The notes under the pieces were generated by a model that was not told the origin of the DNA, made no database searches, and worked only from the letters and a program-made list of their open reading frames with translations. The position numbers and the translations under genes were made by a program. Shown here in pieces: positions 11,905 through 24,275 of a stretch of 64,000 nt of DNA. Position 1 is the stretch's first letter, and the number at the start of each line of letters is the position of its first letter. The stretch is from Dermacentor variabilis (taxonomy: Eukaryota; Arthropoda; Arachnida; Ixodida; Ixodidae): positions 67,320,639 through 67,384,638 of the forward strand of contig NC_134577.1 in assembly GCF_050947875.1 (NCBI RefSeq), given 5' to 3'.

Positions 11905-12135
11905 GTGTCGCGGTGCCTTTGGCGTTCTGCCGAGAAAGAGGTAGCGGGTTCGACTATCTGGCGACCGGGTCCTATTACCCAAACTGGAATGCGGGAATGG
12001 GAAAAGCGCTCGTGCACTTTGTTTTAGGTGCACTATAAAAGAAATAAAAAGAAACGCCGCGAGATTCAATTCGGAGCCGTCCACTAGAGGGCGTCCCTGA
12101 TAACGCTCTGAGAAATTTTCGAGTGTTAAACACCA
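11905..12135 (+). repeat. Strongly diverged tRNA-derived SINE (Ruka-like)
   Basis: The landmarks are in the right order but eroded. GAGGTAGCGGGTTCGACTAT corresponds to the B-box region (GAGGTCGCGGGATCGAATCC in good copies), TTTTAGGTGCAC to ATTTAGGTGCAC, and GTCCACTAGAGGGCGTCCC to GTCCTCCACTACGGCGTGCC. The end AAACACCAC answers AAAACCCCA. Confidence 0.55.
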
Positions 12136-13302
12136 CAAGCTAATTTAATTCTGGTTGGCCGCAGCAGTACACACGTCAGAAAAAAAAAGACAGCAGAGTG
12201 CTGCCAAAGTCTACTTTGTTTGGCGGGGCAAACTACTCGCGTAAAGGTTAACACCACTTTCGAGAGTTCTGTCGAACTATCCAATGAGCATGTTTACTCT
12301 GATTGAGCACAAGCGGAGTAAACGTGTTCTATACCGGGGAGACAACTAGCTCACGATAATCGGGTTAAGCGCGACGGGGCAGTTACCACCGCGTAAAGGA
12401 GTTGCCAGCATTCTATTGCTTTTAGAGTGTACACGATGCCAACGTTCTCCCGCGCAGCAGTTTGCATAATGAACTGAGCACGTACGAAAAGTAGTCAATG
12501 CATTCGCGGTCTTGGGTTAAATTAGCTGAAAGCGCGGCTCAGTATCAACCACGTTTAGGTGTTACTGTTCGAGATTGTCATTCCCTGGGTGAGCGAGTGG
12601 CAACCGTTTGATCTGTGTTCTCGCACTCGGAACACGGCGAATATATTTAGGCAAGACACCAAAGCAGCGAGAGAGAGGCACAGGAAGGAGCTCAATACCT
12701 GCTCCCGTTGTTTACCGGGAAATTGTGTCAAACTCATAGTAACCACCACTTCAAAGATCTGGCAATGCTGCATTCGTCGATGAGCCTGCGCTGTCGTACG
12801 CGTAGCAGCAAGCACTTCGTTACCCAGACGCGCCTTTCCAATGCCACGTGGTGACGTCACGATGTACTCGTCGTCGTGTCGGAAGCCGTCATCGTCATGC
12901 CGTAGTTGGCCTGGTTCTTTTCGCGTTCCGTTCGTTTTTTTGCGCCGTCGACAGCACGGATGCTGTGGCCTTCGCCAATGCCGTTGTCAGACTGTAGTCG
13001 TAGCGGTCGTGCCGCGGTCGTCGTCGTGCCGTCGTCGTCGTGTATCATCGCGTCATGCAGCCCAGAGTCAGAGCAGCTCACGTATCGACAGTCGTTTGCT
13101 CCCTATAGTAAACGCGTTTGCCGCTGTGAGACGAGCAGTCCTCGCCCAATGTCTTTTAGAAGCGAGTCTTTTTATATTTTGCGCTTTCGCCTGTTTTTTT
13201 TCGTAGTGGTCGCCGGTTGGAGGACCGTCACCGCTGAGACGGAAGCGTCGATGCAAAGTGCCAGTGCGCTCCCGCAACTCTCGCGCAGCAGTCTAATTGG
13301 GT
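12136..13302. other. No gene seen; GTC-rich stretch
   Basis: A degenerate CGTCGT-rich stretch at about 12980-13050 inflates open frames on both strands (12841-13206, 12906-13376). No frame shows a recognisable fold or good splice context. I could not identify an upstream receptor exon here. Confidence 0.5.
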
Positions 13303-13536
13303 CCTGGGGTTTTACGTGTCAAGACCACGATTGGATTATGGTTCACGCCGTATATAGTGGGGGGACACGAAATTAATTTTGACCACCAAGGCGGTCTTTA
13401 AGTGCACCCAGTTCACGTGACACGGTCATATTTTTTTTTGTGCGTGCTTGCGCCCCCCACGGAAATCCGGCCGCCGACATTTGATCACGCAACCGCGTGC
13501 TTATAGGAGCGCGACACCGCAGCCGCTAAGCCATCG
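13303..13536 (-). repeat. Diverged SINE (Ruka-like), reverse orientation
   Basis: Read on the + strand it begins with GGGGTTTTACGTGTCAAGACCAC, the reverse complement of the SINE 3' end (GTGGTTTTGGCACGTAAAACC). The TATAGTGGGGGG block, the AAGTGCACCC block and a distorted head ending at GCTAAGCC follow in the reversed order. The B box is not recognisable. Confidence 0.6.
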
Positions 13537-16500
13537 CGGTGGGTGATCCGCGCAAGGGATGTTCTCGCGCAACTAGTACTCTCGCGCATTGAGCACTCTG
13601 CCCAACGAGGGCTTTCGCGCAACAGAGCTGAGGAACGTGGTCGTCGCTGACCGGGATAGATGTTTCGTTCTCCGAGACGTACATGCTTGAAGGTTTGAAT
13701 GCTGTAGCGGAGGGCTCGAAAAGGACACCCTTCCTCTTTGTCCGATCTTTGTCGGTCTTTGTCCCTACGGCGGTGGAAAAGTAGCACCTTGTTTTATGTA
13801 TAGCCATATATATACCGCCATTGATATGCTGCATAACGGCTCCGTTGTCGGCGCAATCACGAAACGAAACGACAAGCGCTATGCCTAAATATCCTCACTG
13901 CAACAAATGGAGCCCATGAAGCGTAACGTTTTTTTTTTTTTTTTTTTCAATAAGAGGAGCAGCTTTCGGGCAGCGGTTCGCGTTTCGTTGAAAATCGTTG
14001 TTGACGGTATTAGCGCAATTATTTTGCCCATTCTTGTAAATTTTAGCCCACAATCTGCCGATCAAAAGCGCCTACATCCTTTTTGGCCCAAATCCCTCCG
14101 TCGACACGTGCCGGTACGCGAACCGAGCGCAACGACCGACGTATCTCGCGAGTCCGCATACTCGCCCGTACCCCGGCAAGGGTGTATAAACAGTCGATCA
14201 TCCGAGACCTTATCCTGGCAGATGTATGCAGACAAAGATGCCCTCCCCCCGGCTCCCCCCCCCCCCCCGCGGCTGCGGTTGACGTCAGAGGAAGGTCGCT
14301 AACAAAAGCGGTGTCACGAGTCTGTCCGACGTGTCAGACGGCGTTGCGGGTGCGCCCCGTGAGGAACGATGCGATTCTCGACAACGTTTGTCTCCATGGA
14401 CGCGCAGCATCGGCGAACAGGGAAGGGTATGCGGCGGCGAGGACACGGCATAGCAACAGCGTCAGCGCGCGTACGAACGATCTCTTCAGAAGAGCGGCGC
14501 CGGCAGAATAATGATTCAGTGGCTGCGATACAAGTGCCCAGGCAACCGCCAGATGGGGAGGTCAACAACAGCAGCGACGACTACCCAGGATATGCTAAGG
14601 AGTCGGCGGAGTCGTGAAAGCATATGTAAAGACGACGCAAGAAAGCTGAGAAAGGAAAAGTAGGCGCGGAATGTGAGGCCAGAATTGCTATCGGATGAAG
14701 TATGGTGCCTCAGGGGCGCCTCAGGCGCCGCATAACTGTTTTCGCTTTTCGTTTTCCTTTTCGTGGATGGCCTCTTCTCTGTCTTTGACACTTTTTTTTT
14801 CTCTCAGCTACAAGCGCCATCTCTGTGCGACGTTAGCGAAGCGCATCCTGTTCTCTAGCCGACGCCTGCGCACGATGCCTCTTCCAGTGCGCGTAGCCTT
14901 GCAACGCAGGGAAACTTCGTCCCCATTCGAGTGTTTGCGAAACCCAGTGAGCACGCGTGGGCCCGTGCCTCTCCTGCTACTGAGGGAGTCAAAGAAAGAT
15001 TGCAAATGAGAGAAAGAAGGAAGGCTTGGCCTGGACTGCGGCAGCTAAGCGCTCAGTCTCCGGACTGCAGCTATTTAGCGGAGAGACGCTAGCGGCAACA
15101 GCAGCGAAAGCGAATTGATGAAGATCATGATAAACGCGGAGTGCGCCATATGCCTACGCTCCTTTCCCTGCACTTGCTAACTGTATAGATACACGCTTTA
15201 GCGCTATGTACACATTTTCTCTTGTCGCAGACAGGGTCGGGCCACCAGAACCGGTGTTATAGTCGAGTGCCAATGTTGCTCTCGTACACACATGTTAATT
15301 TCGTTAAACTTTCTCCAATCTTGGTGCCCTCACTTATCTTGCATAGGGACACTGGAGAGGAGGGGGAGAGGAAACGCGAACTATAGGGGCAGGACAAGGT
15401 AATATTGCGCAGAAGTCGTTTCCCACAAATACTCCAGGAGAGTCCAGAATTTCTTTTATGCGCTACGGCTGCCCTCTGCCTCCCCCACTGCTGGAAACTT
15501 GCGCGTCGGTGGGCCCCGTGGCTCCGTGTAGCCGTCTCATAACCTTGCCTCACTGCTTGGGTCAACACTGTGCACTCCAACGTGAGGTGAAAGACGTCTG
15601 CTCGCTTTCCCATAATACTGTACCTCAACCGACGACCTGAAGGCGAGTATGGGCCACCATACAGTTGTCTTCTGCAAGTGTCCCACCTAGTGGACGTGTA
15701 CACCTCGTCTACTTCTGAACTTCCGATTGGCTGGGCTGGGCTACGCACCAGAGAGACACAGGTGTCCCCAGCCAACCAGCACTTGAGCGTTCTTTACTCA
15801 ACGATTTTTTTTTTCAGTACGCGGGGCTTCACCAACAAGCTCAATTTCGCGCTCTTGGCGCAGTCGGCCTCAATAAGCGGGAGCTCCTGAAAGCGATTAT
15901 CGGACCTGTTAGCGAGGCCGTAGCCGCTGTAGATTAACCAGCCTCTCATACTACAGCGTGTCTTCGTGCAATCAAAGTTAGCTCCCCTTCCGCAGCGCCA
16001 TACCGACACGCAGAATTTGCCTGCCCCGGTAATCGCGCGGAGCGTTCTTCATCCCCGCCCACCCCGTTAACAGAGGGACTTAGTGCGAAATGACTTCTAC
16101 GCTACAAGACGCGGATAATTATGTTGTGGTGGATACAGGTATATAAAGCGACTAGCCACGAAGTTAAAAAGCGACTATCCGATATGCTGCCTGCGAACAG
16201 TCGGAACGCAGTATTCTTCTGCGGTTCGTATCTCAGACTGCGAGTAATGCGATATATTTTTGGTTTTCTTGTCTCTTGTTCTTAAGTTGGAAGTTGCTTC
16301 TACGCGTCTCGTTCCGAGCTTCTAAATAGCTGAAATCTTTCACTTAAGATAGCAACATAATTCATAGGTTACATTAAAGGTGACTAGAAGCCGGCAGCAT
16401 GCTGAACTTGTTGCCCATATTTCTGATACACTATAAATAAATAAATCGTTAAAATACACAAATAAATAAAAACAAAACGCGGTAGACAGTTTTCGCACTT

Positions 16501-17944
16501 TTCTGCGGTCCTCAAGCCAGCATTCCTAGTTTCTAAATCTTTCATTTTTTTTCAGTTTTTTTACAACATCCGCGCAGTCTTCGCGCAGAGGTGTTTCGCT
16601 TGTCTTTAGCTTTTGCGTTGGGCTTGTATTATGCCTCTTTCAATGACGCACGTGTTACTGCAACGATAAGCCTCATTACGCGCGCTGTCTCCTTGGGCGT
16701 CATCATTAGTGTCCATGTCGGACGCCGGTAAATCCTCGTAACGCATAGTTGGAGACCTGCAGTCAACAGCGATTCCTTTGCGAGCATCCTACCAAGCGTC
16801 CGTCTGCTCTTATCACTTCAATTTCTGGAACCTGTACAGACGCCATCGTTCGTAGACAGTGCACGTTTACGTACGCGTCATTAACCATTAATTACCCCAG
16901 GGCAATTTTTTTTAGCTGACAGGATTGTATGAACACTAATGACGAACACTGAGCGAAGCTGTTTTAGTAAAGTATGCTTCTGTAAACGCAGCGGAAGAAG
17001 CGCCGTAAGCGGAAGGAGTTTGACTATCCAGAAAACACGCCAAAATGGCCTGGACGTGTCGCGACGCCATCTTGAAGTTCCAAAATCAGGTGACCCGCAA
17101 CGTAGTCGCGAATGTTTGCGTCGTCTGCGCGCGCTCTGTGAATTGTTTATCGATGAAGCTTTACAACGCATTCTAATGCAGCCAAAGCTTCAGCGTAGCA
17201 ACGTACTGAGTTTGGCCAACGTATTGGTTTGAGTGCTGAGGAACGACCAAAGTACGGAACGAAGAAAGACGTTAGAAATTTGTGACGTCATGCGGACGCG
17301 CCAGACTTAGGGAGTGGGAAGCTTGGCCTCCATTTCTTACTGTACTTTATACTACAGCAAATCAATGGGACTGAAGCTTCCAGAAAGCACGCTTTACCGG
17401 TACAAATTGATTTAGCGCTGCTCGGGAGGAGTCCGTTAAAGGTTCGCGTGACCCATGTGCACGCGTCTTTTATTCAATTCACGTGATTCGAGATGCATGA
17501 TTAATGTAATTAGTAGGCGTCAATAGAGACACCAGGGCCGCTCGCACGAACTTCTAGTCCGCGTCGCACCGGCTTGTTAATTAGTCACCCCAGAGTCATT
17601 AGACTGAATGGTTAAGAGGGAGCTCGAGCCCGCGGGGCCAACTTTGATTTCCCTATTCAGGTGCACGTAAAACGGGGAAATGCTTTAATGAGCGAGCTGC
17701 GTAACGGACTTGGATGATGTTTGTTGCATTTCAGAGAGATAATTAAATTATTGCAACTGTAGGATGCATAATTCTTCATTTAGGAACTGGTATTCTCTTC
17801 TCTTTTCTTTTTTTTATTTTGTTGTTGTTGTTGTTACAAGGGTCGTCAAAATGCGGCAAGCACAAAATAAAAATAGTAGCTCGAAGCCTTAGAAATGTGG
17901 AACTATGCGAACCCTAGAAATGTGCGAAGTCTAAGAAATGTGAA
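13537..17944. other. No gene seen
   Basis: 4.4 kb without a supported gene. It holds a T run at 13930-13947, a C run near 14260-14269, and AAAT-rich DNA near 16430-16475. Open frames at 13907-14302, 14083-14511 and 15257-15775 were inspected for glutamate-receptor or transposon motifs and showed none. Confidence 0.45.
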
Positions 17945-18790
17945 ATAAATGAAAGGTAGGGAGGTTAACCAGGACTGAGCGCGGTTGGCTACCCTGCCCA
18001 GGGGAAAGGGAAAAGGGTACGGAAAGATTAAAAGAAGAAGAGAAAGTCCACTGGGGATGTTCGGTCACTCAATCCAGATCACAGACGCTGATTCAATCCG
18101 GTAGCCTTCAAATATCGCAGCAGAGCTTTTGTGGCCTTCTGTAGCTGCGATATGCGAGGCCATGGTCCCAAGATCTTGTTCAAGATGAACGGCTTTCTAT
18201 CTGACTGATTGAGAGCTGTGCAGAGGTCATGTCTTTGATTTTCAAAAGACGCGTGCAGGAGCACAGTAGATGTTCTATAGTTTCCTCGACACCGCAGGCA
18301 TTTCACTGGCCGCTTTCAGCCATTCCAATCAAAAACGAATATGCATTGGTGAATGCGACGCCCAAGAGTAAGCGGCACAGCACTGTTTCCACATTACGCG
18401 AAAGCCCTGGTAACAGCCGCACTTGCATAGATGGGTCGAGAGAACGCAATCGATGTTGGGTGAATTCAGGTGTGTGCCACTTCTCCGATGTCATACGGTG
18501 CGCTAGCTTGCTTAAGTGTTGGGCTGCGTCACTGCGCGATAAAGGTGCAGAAACAAGGGTTGCTCCTTCATGTGCTTTCCTAGCAGCTTCGTCAGCGAGG
18601 TCGTTGCCGCAAATACCGCAATGGCCAGGCAGCCATTGAAGCACAACGTCGTGTCCTTTCGCGATCATATGATGGTGCATTTCTCGTATCTTCGACACGA
18701 GTTGTTCGTAGGACCTGCGACGAAGAGATGACAGAAAAGATTGTAAAGCCGCCTTCGGATCGCAGAATATTGTACAGCATTCGTGAAATT
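17945..18790 (-). pseudogene. 5'-truncated LINE: RNase H domain plus 3' untranslated tail
   Basis: On the minus strand the reading starts near 18790 with an FCDxKAAL-type motif (in a different frame from the following part). It continues with VVLQWLPGHCGICGNDLADEAA, the typical RNase H C-terminal motif of I-type non-LTR elements. The next part, ending with LIGMAESG, and, after a stop and frame change, LGPWPRISQLQKATKALLRY, is the usual C-terminus. The shared 3' block (GGTTGGCTACCCTGC on + at about 17980) lies at the 3' end near 17945. The reverse transcriptase is missing. It belongs to the same family as the larger copy at 54590-58100 and is an inactive copy. Confidence 0.85.
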
Positions 18791-21700
18791 ATTACAATAT
18801 TTACGAGGTATTTACAAAAGTCCTACTCACAAATTAGTCTCACATTTCCGGAGTGGAGCATAATGCGACAAATTTATTTGCCTTGGATGTATTATTAGGT
18901 ACATTTTACAGAAATGGGATACATTTTTCTTCACTGCTGAGTTACAGAGCTGTAAACATGATAAGCGAGTTGTTTACTTTTATTTTTCATTTTCACAAGA
19001 ACCCAAATACAAAGGAACAATTGCACAATAACACATGTACCTTCATTTTCTTTTAATTGAGAATAAGTTAACTGGAGGAGTTGTCGTTTGCTGGAGATAG
19101 CTACTGTACCCATTTTTTCTTGGTCAATAAAATCGGATAACAAAATAGGTTATGGTGCAACTACTGCATTAGGTTATGCCCGCATAAAGTGAAAGAACAT
19201 GACTCTCTCGAAAGGTTCTTGTTGAAACCACTTCACCGGTTGTCCGGGATATACAACACGTTCAAATACACTAATGAGACACAATTACAACAACATGCGG
19301 TAGGTGCAATCTTCGTTCCGAACGGCAGCGTCTCCAAAAAAGTGTTGAAGTGCTTCCACTGCTTCGCAGCTAGGCGTGTCACCGTCTCTTTTTGCTAGAG
19401 CTGAAATATGGCATAGTTGATTATTCGTGATTGTCAAAGATCAGCGCGTAAAATCAGAAAAGAAGAACAACGTTGTGTATATCGCTTCTACGTTCGGGCC
19501 TTGTTTTATTTTTTACGCACTGATGTTTGACGTCTATCTTTCTCTTTCACTCTCTCTCTTTTTTTTTAACCGTGTTTATCGTGTGCTACGTATCCGAAGT
19601 TACATTTTGCCAACTTTCCCAAAGCACTGCACTTGTGAACATAGTATAACCCTGTGGCATCATAGATTTTGGCAGCATTTACTGAAGCCTGATTAATTAG
19701 TTATTGGTGATGAAGAACTATATCATATCCTGGCGGATTCATAGATTGAAATCTTGATAAAATTCCCTGCGTCGAAATGACGCATACACGATAATATACT
19801 TTAAAATTCGTGACATCACACCAAAGCACCAGTGCCTTAGATTACGGCGCGAAACGGAACAAAATGAAAGCTTCCAATTCACTTCATCCGCAATCAATGT
19901 AGACATTTCCGCCATATTAAAGGATATGTGGTTTTCAAACAACGTTCTACCAAGCTATTAAAACTGATTTACGGCTCGCTCTCCAGCACGACTTTAAAGC
20001 TACGCGTCTTCGCTTGGTTCCGTCATGTTCTACGGCTAATATCTATTTCCCCGCGAAAGGTCCCCCTGAGAGAGTCCTCCCAGCACCGCTAACCGCCCCC
20101 CCCCCCCCCTTCCGCTTCCCGCATAAACGTACTAGTACTCAGTTTTCCCCTTGACCACCGCGCTCAATCGTTCCCCTGCGTCTCATTCTCATCCCCAGTC
20201 TCCTTTCTCTTCTTAAAGCGAAGTTTTCGTTGCCTCTTCCTCCCACTTTTAGCGCACTGTCTTGCCGAACAGGAAACTGCAATTCAGCATTAAACTTACG
20301 TAATCAGCGTTACAGATGCATGAAATTAAGCTTGATATTCCTTATTCTGTAAGAAATATTGCCGTTATTACAACTGTGCGTTTATAAACATTATTCAAAT
20401 ATCAAGAAGAGGTTCGCTTAACAACGCCTACAACAAAGCATAAAATCCGTCATCTTTCTTTTTTTTTCAGTGATCGGCGCTGTCTTCTGAACTCGATAAG
20501 ATGTAAACGTCGTACGGCTCTAGGCTTCCAGCCATCAACATATTTCTTTCCAGCAGGCTCCTAAATGACACTGCAAAAAACTTTATCTGGAGGACGGAGA
20601 AACCTGCTTATAAATAAATGCTGCCTCGCTCACTTCCGCAATTGGAAAACGGAAGAGCTAGGAAAATGTACCATCCTTAAAATGAGAAGTCTGGCAAGGC
20701 ACGTTATAATTGTAGGCATCTATAATGAGTTTTCTGTAATTTAGAATACATGATAACAATACAGGCCCACGCTCTTGTCATTACACGGTTTGGACAGTTA
20801 ATGAGTGCGAAAGAATGTGGTTATAGACGATTATACAATTGCAGATAAGCAAGCCGCATAGCACATATGAGAAATGAAATTGGTATTGATTGACCCGCTG
20901 AGCAGGTGCACCTCATTTTTTGCATAAGTAGGAATAATTCACATTCGCCTATGAAATGCGTCTGCCTACTCTTAATTTTGTGGCCAAGCTGTGCACTACT
21001 ACTAATAGAAGATAGTAAAAAACAAATCAAAAATAATTTCGTTAACCGTATTCATAAATATTTCATGCTTGCCACACGTGGCGTCTTGAAATGGACATTC
21101 ATAACATTTTCATTTATGCAGACAGGGCGTCCCATTTAGAAAATGCCTCCTTTTTCAATAATAACGGAGGACGTAACAGTGAAGTGCAGGACGTGGTAAA
21201 ATTCTGTGCGTTTGCGTATATTGCGTCCACGTATTTTGTAACGAAACAAACTGCCTCTTTCATTACCGTCGTTATTACCGTATTATGTCCGTCAAATTAC
21301 GGATTTTTCTTTTTTTTACATTGTACGACTTAGCTTAGCAAAAAAAAAAAAAATTACGGCACGCTTAAGTGAGATGCTCGGACTGCGTGCGTGACGTATC
21401 TTCCTTCGTTGAACATCTTTAATATTTGTGCCATCCTACCGCCGAGTGTAGGGTAGCAAATCATCATACAGTTCCGCTTAGTTTCCTGAGTAAAGCATTA
21501 TACGAAATGTAAATTAAAGTCTATCTTTCTCCCTACATTTGCTTTTGCCGTTCCTTTTCTTTCCTATGCCCACTTCTGCGACCACAGCGTGAGCACGAAG
21601 CGCGCATATTTCATTTCACTTAATGTTCCTTAAGGGCCCCGAGGGCACTGCGTAATGGGGGCACACGATCACGTGATGCACCAGCATTTCAATAGAGAAC

Positions 21701-22040
21701 ATAAAACAAAAAAATGGCAAAAATTCATTACGAGAACGCTGACATTGCGGCGACTTCACCGCCAAGCGGTGCGACGGTTGCCACGTTACGATCGCTTCTC
21801 GCACGTGTGCCTTTATTTTATTTTATTTCTGTAGCTTCAAACGTTCTTCTTTTCTTAAGGCGAGTTCCCATGCGGCCTTTCCTCCTTTTTTTTTCTCGGA
21901 GCGTTCTTTCAGGTTTCTGTTGGCCATCTATAATCGTTTGTTCGCGTAACGCTTGAAAGCAGGCCTGTACGAACGAGCCAAAGTATACGATCACACACTA
22001 TCTACTCGTCGGTTTTCTTTCCGCCACTTCCGCACTATTC

Positions 22041-22043
<3 letters not shown>
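18791..22043. other. No gene seen
   Basis: AT-rich 3.2 kb without coding signal. It has a C run at about 20098-20108 and an A run at 21341-21353. The many short open frames are what AT-rich DNA gives by chance. Confidence 0.5.

Positions 22044-22079
<36 letters not shown>
22044..22079. repeat. (GT)n microsatellite
   Basis: About 18 uninterrupted GT units. The open frames that cross it (poly Val-Cys, poly Thr-His) are artefacts. Confidence 0.95.
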
Positions 22080-22082
<3 letters not shown>

Positions 22083-23246
22083 GTTATTATTACTCTGGTT
22101 CTTCCGTCTTGCTTCTTTTTTGTGGCCGAGACACGATACAAACGAACGTTTTTTGAAACGCAAGCAAGACGAGAACAGAAGCAACGCAAATAAAAGCAGG
22201 ACCAGCGCGATTTCGGCCTTCCTTATATACGCTCGTCCTGTTTGCGCTGAAAGCCTTCGTTCATCCAGAAGCGACCTGCCTACTCCAAGACTTAATATAT
22301 ACCCGCGGACCTGCAAGGCCATTCCCTCCCGACAGTTTAGAGGAGCATGCCGTTTCCTGGCCAGCCGTCCACCTTTCCTTTTTCATTCATTCGTTCTTGC
22401 TTTCTTTTTCGGAGCAAACAGAAACCAGGCGCTCGGTGAGGGGCGGAATGAGTTACACAGTGAGAAAAGAAACTCGCAACTTCTCGAAGGAAGCCGCAGT
22501 TCCGTAGCCGTTAGCGCGGAAGTTGCCGCTCGGAGAGGTGTGACCGGAAGAGAGGCGCTCTCACGCGACTTTGCTTTTACGAATTCCCACATCGTCACCA
22601 TCGCTTCGCTAACTTCCTCTCCATTGAAGGTGCTGAAAAGCGTGGCCGTGAGGGTGTCGATTGGGTCGGTGGTTTGGAGCGGAGGGCGTTAGCTAGCTCC
22701 GCAAACTGAGTAATAAATCTGCAGGTCGGACAGACTGGGGCCATTTTTTTTTAATCGAGATATTAAAACCGCTCGACCGTGTGATGTAGCGGGAGATAAA
22801 CTTGGCCACGTCGTTAATGCCAAGTCCGCCTATTGAAAAACATGGCGTAATGGAATTGATATAACTGAATATAAGCTTGAAATATGTGAATTGAGAAAGA
22901 AAATAAATGGTGAAGGAAGCAACCACCGGGCGCAGGTTTGTTTCAGACATCTTTATTTCTCTCGTTCTTCACTTTTGCATAAATTTTGTTTATTTATTTC
23001 TTATTCGTGTTTTCCTGTCTTCCTTCATTGTAAATGTGCGATAATCGCGACCTTCTTTTTTCTAATACCTACGCAATTAGCGTTTCTCTATGCAAGTTAG
23101 AATAACATTAGGCAAAGAAATGATAATCAACAAACATGCGTGAATCGAAGGTTTAGGTGGTATCGTTGCTGAGTTTCCTACTTGATTCTTCTTGAACATT
23201 ACACAGTGAAAAGTACTGTCTGCATTTCAGAGTGTTTCACTCATTA
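22080..23246. other. No gene seen
   Basis: The 22080-22690 part is GC-richer and open in one frame, but no domain is visible. Antisense to 22740-22950, a GGLGINDVAKF-like string is faintly reminiscent of the C-terminal region of non-LTR elements; I do not call it. Confidence 0.4.
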
Positions 23247-23507
23247 GCCTTAGTTGCACCCGCCGTGATTGCTCAGTGGCTATGGTGTTGCGCTGCTGAG
23301 CACGAGGTCGCGGGATCGAATCCCGGCCACGGCGGCCGCATTTTGATGGGGGAGAAACGGGAAAACACCCGTGTACTTAGATTTAGGTGCATGTTAAATA
23401 ACTCCAGGTAACTGAAATTTCCGGAGTCCTCCACTACGGCGTACCTCATAATCAGACAGTGGTTTTGGCACGTAAAACCCAATAATTTAATTTTTTGGCC
23501 TTAGTTG
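23247..23507 (+). repeat. Well-preserved tRNA-derived SINE (Ruka-like) with target-site duplication
   Basis: The body is 23257-23497. It begins CACCCGCCGTGATTGCTCAG, with an A-box-like TGGCTATGGTG and a B box GGGATCGAATCCC, giving a tRNA-like head. The body contains ACACCCGTGTACTTAGATTT and the end GGTTTTGGCACGTAAAACCC followed by an AT tail. The 10-bp word GCCTTAGTTG flanks it on both sides (23247-23256 and 23498-23507), as expected for target-primed insertion. It is the best reference copy in the window. A pol III promoter is plausible; transcription is not shown. Confidence 0.9.
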
Positions 23508-23834
23508 TCTCCTAAGTACCGCCACTCAATTACAGAACTGCCCGCTTCCGCTTTAAAATAACAGGAAATACGGTAATATTCTTTTATCGTGATAATGCAT
23601 GTGCATTTAATAGCATAACGCTAGTAGTTTCCGACGGACACTTCATCTCTTTTATAATGCTGGTTGAATCACGAGGAAAGGTTGTGGTGCCTGACTGAAT
23701 GCACCTGGTTGACAATGAGTGGGGATGCAAGCAGCTGCGTTAAAATTGGCATACCGAAGCATGCGGGTTTCCCCATATATCTATAATAATTTCATTTGAG
23801 TTTTCGATCCACGAAGTCCGCAAAACGTGAATTT

Positions 23835-23837
<3 letters not shown>

Positions 23838-23872
<35 letters not shown>
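23838..23872. repeat. (GA)n microsatellite
   Basis: About 17 GA units, interrupted only at the ends. Confidence 0.95.
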
Positions 23873-23875
<3 letters not shown>

Positions 23876-23987
23876 AGAAATAACAGAGAAAAAAAGGCAT
23901 GAACGTTGAACAGACGGTTCACTCTGCTTCCCCTCTCTGAGGCAAGGAGAAACGCAATCTTAGGAGCAGGGAATGTCTTTCAAAGAC

Positions 23988-24012
23988 AGAGAGAGAGAGA
24001 GAGAGAGAGAGA
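23988..24012. repeat. (GA)n microsatellite
   Basis: About 12 GA units. On the minus strand this would be a CT tail next to the possible LINE end at 24013-24275. Confidence 0.95.
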
Positions 24013-24275
24013 TTGTTTAAAGGATGCTGGGGACGCCCGCCCGGCCTGCCTGGCGTGCCATACTCGACAGTACAGGGACGAGATTTCGAATGACACATTC
24101 GTACATAGTAGACAGGCACACCATATGCAAAGACACACAGTAAGAACTAACTGAAGTGCATGGTCGAAGCCAGTGTGTCTGAGAAAGGCTAAGAGCCCCT
24201 CCATCTCGCGCAATGTACTGCCAGTGCTGCTCCAAAGAGACGACAAACGCAACTCGATCCCAAAACACTTGTAGG
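24013..24275 (-). pseudogene. Possible LINE 3' end
   Basis: On the minus strand a reading of the type REMEGLLAFLRHTGFDHAL resembles the short helical C-terminus that ends I/R1-type non-LTR proteins. The CT-rich run that would follow as the 3' tail is present at 23988-24012. No catalytic domain is left. The call rests on this weak resemblance and on position, so it stays tentative. Confidence 0.3.

Noticed and set aside
22048..22692. 214-codon open frame starting in the (GT)n run
   Set aside because: Its start is microsatellite-coded and the remainder shows no domain; chance opening in GC-richer DNA.
23257..23330. tRNA gene
   Set aside because: A and B boxes are present, but the head runs into a SINE body, has target duplications, and many similar copies exist; no acceptor stem closes.
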